Shown: piece by piece, positions 49,675-57,899 of the stretch | How positions within the stretch are numbered: the stretch's first letter is position 1 | Layout of the letters: each line of letters starts with the position of its first letter | NCBI RefSeq assembly: GCF_002088975.1 | Contig: NZ_NCST01000077.1 | Coordinates: 1-64,000, forward strand | Direction: 5' to 3' | Source of the DNA: Henriciella aquimarina | GTDB lineage: Bacteria > Pseudomonadota > Alphaproteobacteria > Caulobacterales > Hyphomonadaceae | DNA length: 64,000 nucleotides | Made by a program: the position numbers and the translations under genes | The notes under the pieces: model-generated | The model's input: only the letters and a program-made list of their open reading frames with translations | Database searches by the model: none | What the model was told of the DNA's origin: nothing

Positions 49675-49964
49675 CCTGCGCCGTCACCCTCACCGAACGA
49701 GCCGACCAGCTGCGTGAAGCACAAGAGACGTTCGCTGATGCCTTCGCAGACCTGCTTTTTCTGGCCGGTGTGTCGACTTCTCAGGAGTCGCATCTGGTCG
49801 AGGCGGTCTGCAAGGCCATTGATCGCTACGAGCCGGAAGACGCCATTCAACAAGCGCTGTGGAGAGGTGTTTCGCATATGCATGACGGGCGCGGTGAAGA
49901 CCACGATACCTGTCTGCGCTGTGGCTGCAACTTCCGGCATGAAATCCACCGGAGGATAGCATGA
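49671..49964 (+). CDS. Hypothetical early protein with AVTLT start
   Basis: 97 residues. It begins MTCAVTLTE, the first of three consecutive proteins with nearly the same N-terminus. The C-terminus has CLRCGCNF, a possible metal site. Confidence 0.55.
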   Translation: MTCAVTLTERADQLREAQETFADAFADLLFLAGVSTSQESHLVEAVCKAIDRYEPEDAIQQALWRGVSHMHDGRGEDHDTCLRCGCNFRHEIHRRIA

Positions 49965-50290
49965 CCACCGCCGTCACCCTCACCGCCGACTTCGATAGCG
50001 CTGTTCATGTTGCCGAGCAAAGGTTCGGCGAATGGACCGCCGAAGCTCGCAAAGCCGGACGCCGCCCTGAGTGGCCATACGTGCCGATCATTCGCATGAG
50101 GAAATGCAATTGCTGCGGCCCTCAGACACAGCAAGTCCAGGGCAGAGCCTACGAGACCCGCGAGGAAGCCCTCGCGTGCGCCGAACGCGTGATTGAGCGC
50201 ATGAAGGCGGACTTCATCGCAAAGCTTCTGAACCCTCGCTACCGCGCGCTGCGCGAAAGCGTCGGCATGCCCTCGGAGATTTCCTCATGA
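49961..50290 (+). CDS. Hypothetical early protein with AVTLT start
   Basis: 109 residues, starts MTTAVTLTAD. Contains CNCCGPQTQQ, a short cysteine cluster, then a helical C-terminus. Co-translated with neighbours by four-base overlaps. Confidence 0.55.
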   Translation: MTTAVTLTADFDSAVHVAEQRFGEWTAEARKAGRRPEWPYVPIIRMRKCNCCGPQTQQVQGRAYETREEALACAERVIERMKADFIAKLLNPRYRALRESVGMPSEISS

Positions 50291-50649
50291 GCGTCGCCGT
50301 CACCCTCACCGCCCGCGATGTGGTCGATATGTCGGCCTTCCATCGCCGGATCGTGGAGCGCGAGACCATCGCCTCCCTTCGCCGCCGCGTCCAGAACGTC
50401 ATGGGCTATCTCTCGGTATGGGGCATTGACGGCTTCAACCGGGCGAAGCTCGAAGGCGACCGCATCTGCACCGAAGCGATTGCGACCCTGCCGGATGAGC
50501 AGTCCCGCCTGTTCCTGCCGCTCGCCGCGATCCCGCACACGCCAGAATCCTTCGACGGAACGTGGATGGACCTGCGGCTTGTCTTCGACCGCGTATGGAA
50601 CGCCACCGCCCGCTTTGACGGGGATGATGAGGAAGGGGTCGAGGCATGA
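50287..50649 (+). CDS. Hypothetical early protein with AVTLT start
   Basis: 120 residues, starts MSVAVTLTARD, then unrelated helical sequence. Third of the set sharing the 5' coding sequence. No family recognised. Confidence 0.55.
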   Translation: MSVAVTLTARDVVDMSAFHRRIVERETIASLRRRVQNVMGYLSVWGIDGFNRAKLEGDRICTEAIATLPDEQSRLFLPLAAIPHTPESFDGTWMDLRLVFDRVWNATARFDGDDEEGVEA

Positions 50650-51137
50650 GCATCCGGGGATATTCAGCAATCGGCGTGGACGGCATCAAGGATGCTGTAA
50701 ACGCCGGGTCCGTCCTTCGCGCGGCGGGCTGCTATGGCGCATCGCTTGTCGTCTTTGGCGGTCGCCGGATCAAGCGCGGCGACATGGTGACGGACACCGG
50801 CAAGGTGTGGAAGCACAAGCCCGCCGTGAGTGTCGATGACGTGATGGATGCCATCCCGGTCGGGGCAAATCCTGTCGCGGTAGACCTGATCGGGGGCGCG
50901 ACCCCGCTGCATGAGTTCAAGCATCCGGAGAGCGCGTTCTATATCTTCGGGGGCGAGGACCGCACGCTCGGCCGCCGCGTCACGGACAGCTGCTTCGCGA
51001 CGGTCTATGTGCCGACGCTTGGCTGCATGAACCTCGCCGCGACCGTGAATGTCGTCCTGTACGACCGGGCCGTGAAGCGCGGCTTCCTCGCCCCGGCCAG
51101 CCTTGGTTATCGTGGACTTCGCGAGGTCGCAGCATGA
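50646..51137 (+). CDS. SpoU/TrmH-type RNA 2'-O-methyltransferase
   Basis: 163 residues with the SPOUT knot at the C-terminus: FYIFGGEDRTLGRRVTDSC and YVPTLGCMNLAATVNVVLYDR correspond to motifs 2 and 3 of the family, and GASLVVFGGRRIKRG to the N-terminal part. It methylates a ribose in tRNA or rRNA. A phage-borne copy could counter tRNA-based defences. Confidence 0.85.
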   Translation: MSIRGYSAIGVDGIKDAVNAGSVLRAAGCYGASLVVFGGRRIKRGDMVTDTGKVWKHKPAVSVDDVMDAIPVGANPVAVDLIGGATPLHEFKHPESAFYIFGGEDRTLGRRVTDSCFATVYVPTLGCMNLAATVNVVLYDRAVKRGFLAPASLGYRGLREVAA

Positions 51138-51451
51138 CCCCCTCCACCCCCGCCCATGAGCCGAAACCCTCCAATCACGGGAGAATTGAAATGCTTGACC
51201 TCAACACCCGCCTTTCCCGCCATGAGCCGACCTGCCCAAGAGCGTAGGCTGTCCGCGAGCGGGAAACAGACCGCCACGCCGAACGCATCCGCGAGGCCAA
51301 CCGGATCAACATCAAGATCATGGATATCCGCCGGCGCATGGCAGAGCACACCGCGATTGCGGAGGCTCACCTGGATGAACGCGACCGGCTGGAAATCGCT
51401 GAAATGCTGGCCCGCAAGGAAGCGGCTCAGATTGCAGGAGGTGAAGGCTGA
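51134..51451 (+). pseudogene. ORF interrupted by an in-frame amber codon
   Basis: From ATG 51134 (ATGA overlap with the methyltransferase) the frame runs 37 codons to TAG at 51245-51247, then stays open to TGA at 51449-51451. The second half (VRERETDRHAERIREANRIN, then DERDRLEIAEMLARKEAAQ) is clearly coding and the next gene overlaps its TGA. Either a nonsense mutation, a sequencing error or read-through. Confidence 0.7.
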
Positions 51452-51807
51452 TGGCTGAAACAAAAGAATTTCCAACGCTGCAAATCGCCAGCGCAATCAC
51501 GGGGATCGGTCTCTGTGAGGGCATGAAATACAGCGACATGCAAGTTGCTTTCGACCACATACTCGGTCGCCCGGTCTGGACCCACGAGCTGGGGCACGGC
51601 GCAACCACTGAAAAGGTTCGCGAGCTTGGCTTTGCCCAGTTTCCAGACATGCCGGCACGCGAAGAAGCGCAGGCCGACTGGAAGGCTGCGGCGGCGAAAG
51701 CACTGGCGGCATACGGCGAGACAGTGACCGTCAGGCGCGGTCAGGATGTGCGCGAGGCTGACCCAATCTCAACGGCAATCGAAATGCGCTCAGGAGGCCA
51801 GTCATGA
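51451..51807 (+). CDS. Hypothetical phage protein
   Basis: 118 residues. FPTLQIASAITGIGLCEG, HILGRPVWTHELGHG and FAQFPDMP are a pattern seen in small phage proteins of unknown function. Coupled to the neighbours. Confidence 0.6.
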   Translation: MAETKEFPTLQIASAITGIGLCEGMKYSDMQVAFDHILGRPVWTHELGHGATTEKVRELGFAQFPDMPAREEAQADWKAAAAKALAAYGETVTVRRGQDVREADPISTAIEMRSGGQS

Positions 51808-52190
51808 CACTGGACATTGATAGGCTGAAGAGGCTGAACGCTGAGAGGACGCAGGAAGACTGGGAAGCATGCGACCGAGGCGACTACTCCGATTTCGACG
51901 GCAACAGCCGTGTGATTATCGGCGATGATCGCCGCATTGCCGTGGTGCAAACCGATGGCGACCCGGAAACGATGGCCAACGCCGCCTTCATCACCGAGGC
52001 CGCCAACCAGATGGACGCCATCCTCGCACGGCTGGAAGAGGCTGACCGGTTTGAAGAAGCGCTGAGGCAGATCATCGATGAGTCCACCGGTGTCGATGAA
52101 GACCTCAATGCAGGAGAGGTTTGGTGCCTTGAAACTGTCGCCAGCATCGCCCGCGCCACCCTTACCAATGGAGATGAGAATGGCCGATAG
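51804..52190 (+). CDS. Hypothetical Ea22-like protein
   Basis: 128 residues, acidic. VVQTDGDPETMANAAFITEAANQMDAIL recalls small accessory proteins like lambda Ea22. No known activity. Confidence 0.5.
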   Translation: MTLDIDRLKRLNAERTQEDWEACDRGDYSDFDGNSRVIIGDDRRIAVVQTDGDPETMANAAFITEAANQMDAILARLEEADRFEEALRQIIDESTGVDEDLNAGEVWCLETVASIARATLTNGDENGR

Positions 52191-52707
52191 CGCGAAACCC
52201 GATGACGCCATTGCCCGCCAGATCGAGGCGGCGAAGGCCCTCAAGGCTGCGCTCGGCGCCGATGCCGAGGATGCCGAGCTTCTTCACGACATGATCGAAG
52301 GGGAAACCGACCTCTTCGAGATGATCGATGGCGTGGTCGATGCCATTGGCCAGGACAAGGAACTTCTGGAAGGCATCGCCGCCCGAGAGAAAGACCTGCG
52401 CGACCGGAAAGAGCGGATCAAATACCGCATGGAAGGGCGCAAGGCCAAGATCGAGCAGGCCATGATCATTCTAGGCGACCGGAAGCTCGAACGGCCAGAG
52501 GTCACGCTTTCGCTGTCGAAACGCGCCGACAAGCTTGTGATCGAGAACGAGTCCGATGTCCCGACGCAGTTCTTCAAGCGGCAGGATCCTGTTCTCGACA
52601 AGAAGGGCCTTACCGCGGCGCTGAAGGCGCTGACTGAGACCGACGAGCCCATCCCGGGCGCACGCCTCGAACCCTCCCCCGACACGCTATCTATCAGGAG
52701 CAAGTGA
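52180..52707 (+). CDS. Siphovirus Gp157-like protein
   Basis: 175 residues, long helices. Carries the KERIKYRMEGRKAKIEQAM and ADKLVIENESDVPTQFF segments of the Gp157 family, linked to phage DNA recombination and resistance. It directly precedes RecT. Confidence 0.85.
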   Translation: MADSAKPDDAIARQIEAAKALKAALGADAEDAELLHDMIEGETDLFEMIDGVVDAIGQDKELLEGIAAREKDLRDRKERIKYRMEGRKAKIEQAMIILGDRKLERPEVTLSLSKRADKLVIENESDVPTQFFKRQDPVLDKKGLTAALKALTETDEPIPGARLEPSPDTLSIRSK

Positions 52708-53651
52708 TGACACAGACACTGCCGGCCAAGTCCGGCTTCACCGAAGCGCAGCTCCAGATCATTCGGAAGACCTGCGCGCCCGACACCAACAATGACGAGT
52801 TCAACCTCTTCATTGAGAGCGCCCGCCTCTACGGCCTGAACCCGATGAAGCGCCAGATCATGGCGATGGTGTTTTCGAAGAACGACGCCAGCAAGCGGCG
52901 CATGTCCCTTATCGTCGAAATCGGCGGTCTGCGTTCGATCGCCGCCCGCTCCCGCCGGTATCGCCCGGCAAGCGAGCCAACGCAATTCGAGTACGGCGCC
53001 GAGAAGACTGACACGAACCCTCTTGGCATAAGCCGGGCCGTCGTCACCTGCTACAAGCAGGACGACGCAGGCGAGTGGTTCCCTGTCGTCGGCGAAGCCT
53101 GGTGGGACGAGCACGTCAACACGAAGGACAAATGGGCAAAGGATCCAGAGACTGGCCGCAACTACAAGACCGGAGAGCAGGATCTGGCAGATGCGTGGAA
53201 GCGCATGCCGCGCCTCATGATTGCCAAGTGCGCGGAAGCGCAAGCCCTGCGCCGCGGCTGGCCGGAAGATGTTGGCGGTCTCTACGAGGAAGCCGAAGGC
53301 GACTATTACGACGACAATCTCACGCCCACCGAAGCGCTGGAGGCCAAGGAAGCAAAGGACCGCAGCGAGCGGATCGGCCGCGCCAAGGGCGAGTATGCCA
53401 TCCAATTCGATATGGGCGGGGCCATTGAGATGATCGCGCCAGGCCAGATGCACGAACGCATCGACGGTTGGCTGAACAGCGCCGAGACCACCATGGAAAT
53501 CCTCGACTTCAAGGCCCGCAATGCGGAGAGCCTGAAGCGCTATTGGGCCGATCACAAGGACGAAGCCCTCGATCTCAACAAGAAGATGGAAACGAAGCTC
53601 TCGGCTCTGAAGGCCGACGCCAACAAGGCGCAGCTCGAGGAGACGACCTGA
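52707..53651 (+). CDS. bet: RecT/Bet-type recombinase
   Basis: 314 residues. FNLFIESARLYGLNPMKRQIMAMVF, LIVEIGGLRSIAARSRRY and MPRLMIAKCAEAQALRRGWPEDVGGLY are the lambda Bet/RecT core. It anneals single strands. No RecE or YqaJ exonuclease lies beside it. Confidence 0.93.
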   Translation: MTQTLPAKSGFTEAQLQIIRKTCAPDTNNDEFNLFIESARLYGLNPMKRQIMAMVFSKNDASKRRMSLIVEIGGLRSIAARSRRYRPASEPTQFEYGAEKTDTNPLGISRAVVTCYKQDDAGEWFPVVGEAWWDEHVNTKDKWAKDPETGRNYKTGEQDLADAWKRMPRLMIAKCAEAQALRRGWPEDVGGLYEEAEGDYYDDNLTPTEALEAKEAKDRSERIGRAKGEYAIQFDMGGAIEMIAPGQMHERIDGWLNSAETTMEILDFKARNAESLKRYWADHKDEALDLNKKMETKLSALKADANKAQLEETT

Positions 53652-54160
53652 TGTGCAGCAAGCCCTTCCCCTGCGCCGAGTGTGGCGGCATCCCAGCACA
53701 GACGACCGGGCGGGCCATCTACCCGCACCGCCCTGACCTGTTTCACAAGTTCTTCTATCTGTGTGGTTGCGGAGCCTATGTCGGCTGCCATCCTGGGACC
53801 GAAGACCCGCTTGGGCGTCCGGCCCATGCGGAGCTGCGCAAGGCCCGCGGCCAGGTCCACAAGGTTCTCGACCGCATCTGGATGAGCGCGCCGAACCAGT
53901 ACGAGCGCGGCGGCAAGCTCACGCCCCAGCAGCTCCGCAGCATGGCCCGCAAGCGCACTTACCGCTTCCTCGCGGACCGAATGAAACTCACCGAGGATGA
54001 GTGTCACACCGCCATGTTCGACATCGAACAGTGCAGGGAGGGCGCATCGATAATGAGCTTGCGGATGACGTTCCGTGGGGCTGCGATGACGACGAAATCG
54101 ACTGGACCGACCCCGTTTACGCGAAACCCGCAGAGCGCCCCGCCCAAGTCTCTCCGGTGA
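53651..54160 (+). CDS. DUF3268-like zinc-finger protein
   Basis: 169 residues. CAECGG, YLCGCGAYVGCHPGT and PLGRPAHAELRKAR match DUF3268. The 3' end beyond about residue 130 is doubtful, since another frame codes for a better-looking peptide. Confidence 0.8.
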   Translation: MCSKPFPCAECGGIPAQTTGRAIYPHRPDLFHKFFYLCGCGAYVGCHPGTEDPLGRPAHAELRKARGQVHKVLDRIWMSAPNQYERGGKLTPQQLRSMARKRTYRFLADRMKLTEDECHTAMFDIEQCREGASIMSLRMTFRGAAMTTKSTGPTPFTRNPQSAPPKSLR

Positions 54161-54177
54161 AGGAAGGGGAGGGCTGA
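54031..54177 (+). CDS. Overlapping small acidic ORF (GTG start)
   Basis: 48 residues in another frame, with ELADDVPWGCDDDEIDWTDP. It overlaps the DUF3268 gene end and its stop lies just before the next start. Either a small gene or the real end of the DUF3268 gene after a frameshift. Confidence 0.45.
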   Translation: MQGGRIDNELADDVPWGCDDDEIDWTDPVYAKPAERPAQVSPVKEGEG

Positions 54178-54180
54178 GGT

Positions 54181-54348
54181 ATGGCTGACATCAAAAACGC
54201 CATTTGCGTGGGGATGTGCCTGCTGGGCTTGATTGGTGGGCTATTGGCCACGCTCTCCCTGTTGGTCTGCCCGTCCCTGGTCGGGCTCATTTGGGCGGTG
54301 CTCGGCCTTCCCGTCTTTTTCGTATTTGGCAACCTGATCGAGGAATGA
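54181..54348 (+). CDS. Small two-helix membrane protein
   Basis: 55 residues with two hydrophobic helices (CLLGLIGGLLATLSLLVC and LIWAVLGLPVFFVFGNL). AGGGGAGGG precedes the ATG. Unknown role in the early operon. Confidence 0.65.
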   Translation: MADIKNAICVGMCLLGLIGGLLATLSLLVCPSLVGLIWAVLGLPVFFVFGNLIEE

Positions 54349-54350
54349 TC

Positions 54351-54851
54351 ATGACCGATCACATTCCAGGTAATGCTCTAAGCGTCCGCCAGCCATGGGC
54401 ATGGGCCATCATTCACGGTGGCAAGGACGTGGAGAACCGGAACAAGGCCCCTTTCGGGACAAAGAACTTGATCGGTCGGCGCATCACTATTCACGCGGCG
54501 CGCGGGATGACGCGCGACGAATACGAGTCCGCAGCCGAGTATATGGAAAAGCTCGGCGTGGCGTGCCCGCGCCCAGATGACCTCATTCGCGGGGGCATCA
54601 TCGGTCACGTCCGGCTTGATGATGTCGTCAGCGAGCGCCCAAGCCGCTGGTTTTTCGGCCCGCGCGGGCTTGTGGTCTGCGATCCTGTCGCCGTTGATCC
54701 TGTCGCTTCTATCGGACAGCTGGGCTGGTTCAACTGGAAGCCGGGCGGCGCGCTGCAAGAGCCCCTTCCGTGGATGAAGGCGTGGCCGGACAGGCCTTCA
54801 CGCTCAAGGGCCGTGAAGCCGCCTGCAGAGACGGAGGATTTGTTTTCATGA
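54351..54851 (+). CDS. ASCH-domain protein
   Basis: 166 residues. LSVRQPWAWAIIHGGKDVENR, RRITIHAARGM and IIGHVRLDDVV are typical of ASCH (PUA-like) RNA- or nucleotide-binding proteins. Function in phages unknown; nucleoside deaminase activity is known for one relative. Confidence 0.88.
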   Translation: MTDHIPGNALSVRQPWAWAIIHGGKDVENRNKAPFGTKNLIGRRITIHAARGMTRDEYESAAEYMEKLGVACPRPDDLIRGGIIGHVRLDDVVSERPSRWFFGPRGLVVCDPVAVDPVASIGQLGWFNWKPGGALQEPLPWMKAWPDRPSRSRAVKPPAETEDLFS

Positions 54852-55030
54852 CCCTCCCCTGGTCCCAAGTCCCAGAAGAAGAGATGCCTTATGAATGGGT
54901 CGATTGCCCATCGTGCCGCGGCAGTGGTGAGTCCGACGAATGTTCATGCTTTGACGATACCTGCTGCTGCCTAAGCCCATCCTTCGAGGACTGCCCACAC
55001 TGCCGCGGCGATGGAGGCTGGTATGGCTAG
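54848..55030 (+). CDS. DnaJ-like zinc-finger peptide
   Basis: 60 residues. CPSCRGSGESDEC and CPHCRGDGG are CxxCxGxG motifs. Too short for chaperone function alone; may bind RNA or a host factor. Confidence 0.7.
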   Translation: MTLPWSQVPEEEMPYEWVDCPSCRGSGESDECSCFDDTCCCLSPSFEDCPHCRGDGGWYG

Positions 55031-55403
55031 ACGCCCCGACTGGATCAAGGACCGCAAGCCATTCTCCGAGGCCGTCAAGCGAGCCGTTCAGGAGCGCTCT
55101 GGCGGCACCTGCGAGAAGCTCGGCTGCGAGGCCGAGGGCGAGGAATACGATCACGGTGTCCCGGTCGCGCTCGGCGGGGAAAGCACGCTGGAGAACTGCC
55201 GGCTCCTCTGCACCGCATGTCATCGCCGCAAGTCATCGCTCGACGTGAAGATGATCGCGCGGGCCGACAGGAAGGGCGGACGCTCTGGCCAGTACGCCCG
55301 CCGCACCAAGGCAAAGGCAGAGGGACGGCACAAGGCCATACCGTCCCGGAAGAATCCGTGGCCGAAGGGCCGGAAACTACAGAGCAGGAGTACCTGGAAA
55401 TGA
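55023..55403 (+). CDS. HNH endonuclease of the early operon
   Basis: 126 residues. YDHGVPVALGGESTLENCRLLCTACHRRKS is an HNH core, C-terminal tail basic. Unlike the two antisense copies it is in line with its operon. GGAGG lies 6 bases before ATG 55023. Confidence 0.82.
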   Translation: MARRPDWIKDRKPFSEAVKRAVQERSGGTCEKLGCEAEGEEYDHGVPVALGGESTLENCRLLCTACHRRKSSLDVKMIARADRKGGRSGQYARRTKAKAEGRHKAIPSRKNPWPKGRKLQSRSTWK

Positions 55404-55693
55404 GCATCAACGATCCGAAGTACAGTTTTTCGCAAGACCGCATTACCAATGTCGCAAGCGGCGAGGTCGTGCCGGAAGATGAGCCTTGCATGGTTTTTCG
55501 CGCACGAGACCGACACGCCATCAGCGTCATCAAGCATTACATCAGCCAGCTGATCGAAGACCCGGACGTTCCTTCTGAGCATTTGAATGCCGTTCTTGGC
55601 CGGCTAGATGCCTTCAGGGAGTTCCGCGCCGACCACCCTCAGCGAATGAAGGCTCCCGACACGCTCCTCACCCCCGGAGACAACAATGACTGA
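55400..55693 (+). CDS. Hypothetical early protein
   Basis: 97 residues, helical middle (ISVIKHYISQLIEDPDVPSE). ATGA overlap with the HNH gene. No family recognised. Confidence 0.55.
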   Translation: MSINDPKYSFSQDRITNVASGEVVPEDEPCMVFRARDRHAISVIKHYISQLIEDPDVPSEHLNAVLGRLDAFREFRADHPQRMKAPDTLLTPGDNND

Positions 55694-56231
55694 GAAGACC
55701 GACATTCGCCGCGTGGCCACTCTGTCGGATTGCGGAAACTACCGCTACCGGCTTGGGCGGATCATGCGGGAGCCGATGCCCGTGGAGAGCATGGCGCTGG
55801 CGTGGTATACACCGCCTCGCGTCATGGCCTTCGTGATGCTCAACCCGTCCACCGCCGACGCTTACGAAGATGATCCGACAATTCGTCGGTGTGTCGGTTT
55901 TGCGCGACGTGATGACTATGACGAAATCTGCGTGATGAACCTGTTCGCTGGTCGCGCAACAAAGCCTTCCGACCTGTTCAAGATGGACGATCCCGAAGGC
56001 CCTGACAACCGCGAGCACTGGCAGGCCCTCAAGAAATCCAGCGCGACCATTATATGCGCGTGGGGTGCTGACCGCCGCGCCATTCCGCAGGCCGAGAAGT
56101 TCATTGCCTTTATGGAGGGGCGAGACCTGCACTGTCTCGGTATGTCCAAGGACGGACACCCTAGGCACCCGCTGTATCTGAAATCAGAGACCCCCGTTGA
56201 GCCGTTTATTCTGAAAGGTGCCACCCAATGA
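55686..56231 (+). CDS. DUF1643 protein
   Basis: 181 residues. FVMLNPSTADAYEDDPTIRRCVGFAR, VMNLFAGRATKPSDL and ICAWGADRR are the DUF1643 signature. Cellular role unknown. Its first 17 coding bases are identical with those of the next gene. Confidence 0.9.
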   Translation: MTEKTDIRRVATLSDCGNYRYRLGRIMREPMPVESMALAWYTPPRVMAFVMLNPSTADAYEDDPTIRRCVGFARRDDYDEICVMNLFAGRATKPSDLFKMDDPEGPDNREHWQALKKSSATIICAWGADRRAIPQAEKFIAFMEGRDLHCLGMSKDGHPRHPLYLKSETPVEPFILKGATQ

Positions 56232-56818
56232 CTGAGAAGACCGATACAGAGCAGCTTAAAAAGCTGAGCGAGCGCGCGAGGAAGCTGGCGGACGATTGCA
56301 TGCCGCCGAGCATTGCCAACGCCGAACGCATGCCCGGCGAAATGATGGGCGTTCAGATCGGTCTGTTTTCCAGACTGGGGCGGTTCGCTCGTGACATCGA
56401 AGTCATGCTCCGCTCCGGCGACCTTGTCCCACGCTCAGCCTCTGTTCCTGGGTGGCGGGACGATGAGATCTGCGAAAAACTCGGATCCTGGCTCTCTGCT
56501 GCGCTCGAAGACGATAACGTCTGCGATGAGTTCAAGGCGGATATTCGGGCCTGGTTCGATGCGGGGGAGCCTGCAGGGCATTCCGGTCTCGTCAACTCCC
56601 CCACACGGGAAAGGGAGCTGGAGGAAGCGGGCCCGTGCGAATTGCCCCAGTTGCGCGAGATCGCCAAGTGCGCCCGCAGGCTGCTTGAGGGAGCATCTGG
56701 CCACTACATTAACGCAGAGGACCGCTGGTGCCTAGAAACGGCGCTGGACCTTTATGAGGGCATCTCACACGAAACGATCCCTGACCGCAAAGCCCTCGGA
56801 GGCAGTGATGACGCTTAG
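56228..56818 (+). CDS. Hypothetical early protein
   Basis: 196 residues, acidic helical. Begins MTEKTD like its neighbour. Contains INAEDRWCLETALDLYEG. No family recognised. Confidence 0.5.
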   Translation: MTEKTDTEQLKKLSERARKLADDCMPPSIANAERMPGEMMGVQIGLFSRLGRFARDIEVMLRSGDLVPRSASVPGWRDDEICEKLGSWLSAALEDDNVCDEFKADIRAWFDAGEPAGHSGLVNSPTRERELEEAGPCELPQLREIAKCARRLLEGASGHYINAEDRWCLETALDLYEGISHETIPDRKALGGSDDA

Positions 56819-57041
56819 GGAGAAGATGGAGGCCAATGCATTTCCGTACTTCATCAATGGTGAGGATGGAGAACACCTCATGGCAATCGATGTGAAGGAC
56901 GCCATCGCCATCTTCAAGGACTGGCTGGAGAGTACGCCGATTCCAGAGCACCCGGATACGCTTTACGCGCGCACCTATTATGACGGGTATACTGCTGCGG
57001 TGAACGTCCTCGCCCAATCCCTCAGAAAGGATAAGCCATGA
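56808..57041 (+). CDS. Hypothetical early protein
   Basis: 77 residues. FINGEDGEHLMAIDVKDAI suggests a small alpha/beta fold. Coupled to both neighbours. Confidence 0.5.
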   Translation: MTLREKMEANAFPYFINGEDGEHLMAIDVKDAIAIFKDWLESTPIPEHPDTLYARTYYDGYTAAVNVLAQSLRKDKP

Positions 57042-57430
57042 GCAATATAGAGAGGCTGGCTGAGGTCATCGGGAAAGCGCTGTACGATGCCGAGCAAGCG
57101 CGCGTGCGGGCCGCAGGCGTCCGAACAAAGACATCTCACATTCCGTGGGAGAAAGCCGACAACGGCAATGCCGATCAGCGGGCATGGTGTCTTCAGAGGG
57201 CCTCCAAAATTGCCGACGCACTCAAGGCTTGCGGGCTGGAGGTGAACCCGGAGGGGACGGGGGAGCGTGCAGCTTTTCTCGATGGCGCGCGCATTCGGCA
57301 ATATGGTCGCAATAAAGCGCTAATACCGCAATTTGATCTGGTCTGGCCGGAGCGCCTTGAGCACGATGCCGCGGAAAAGCTGCTTGAGCAGTTCACCGCC
57401 CGCCGCGCCTCTCTCAGGGAGGAAGGGTGA
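57038..57430 (+). CDS. Hypothetical early protein
   Basis: 130 residues. N-terminal helix (NIERLAEVIGKALYDAEQAR); no domain recognised. ATGA overlap with the previous gene. Confidence 0.5.
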   Translation: MSNIERLAEVIGKALYDAEQARVRAAGVRTKTSHIPWEKADNGNADQRAWCLQRASKIADALKACGLEVNPEGTGERAAFLDGARIRQYGRNKALIPQFDLVWPERLEHDAAEKLLEQFTARRASLREEG

Positions 57431-57642
57431 TGGGGGAGTATTTGAGCGATATTGAGGTGGTCCCAAGCGTCGATGTTGTAGGCGACTGGGTGGTCGAAGC
57501 CCAGACAGGTGATGGCGGTGTTCGGCGGGTAATATTCACGGACGCTGACGCTCAAGAGCGAGCTACACAGTACGCAGAAATCTTGCGCTCCCAAGGTCTT
57601 CTCGTTAAGCGCCGCTACAAAACCAAGGCCAACGACCAATGA
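57430..57642 (+). CDS. Hypothetical early protein
   Basis: 70 residues, ATG overlapping the previous stop. Short beta-alpha sequence (GDWVVEAQTGDGGVRRVIF). No family recognised. Confidence 0.5.
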   Translation: MGEYLSDIEVVPSVDVVGDWVVEAQTGDGGVRRVIFTDADAQERATQYAEILRSQGLLVKRRYKTKANDQ

Positions 57643-57899
57643 GTGGGCGCCGCGCCCTTTCAGAGCCGGAGACGCTCGTCATCATCGATCGCTGGCCGGC
57701 CAGGATGCGGAAGGAAACAGCGGCTGCCTATGTTGACGCCGTGAGCCCCCGCGCCTTTGATGAGGCCGTGCGCAAGGGCGTCTATCCGCGCCCGCGCCGG
57801 ATCAAGGGTGAGGGCCTGCGATGGCTGAAAAGCGAACTGGACGAGGCAATCGCCAAGCCGGGGGGAGCGGCGAACGACGACTTCGAGGATCTGTCGTAG
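57639..57899 (+). CDS. xis: Excisionase (AlpA/MerR-like)
   Basis: 86 residues. MRKETAAAYVDAVSPRAFDEAVRKGVYP and RWLKSELDEAIAK form a winged-helix excisionase. Sits directly before the integrase, as in many prophages; would bend att DNA for excision. Confidence 0.8.
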   Translation: MSGRRALSEPETLVIIDRWPARMRKETAAAYVDAVSPRAFDEAVRKGVYPRPRRIKGEGLRWLKSELDEAIAKPGGAANDDFEDLS

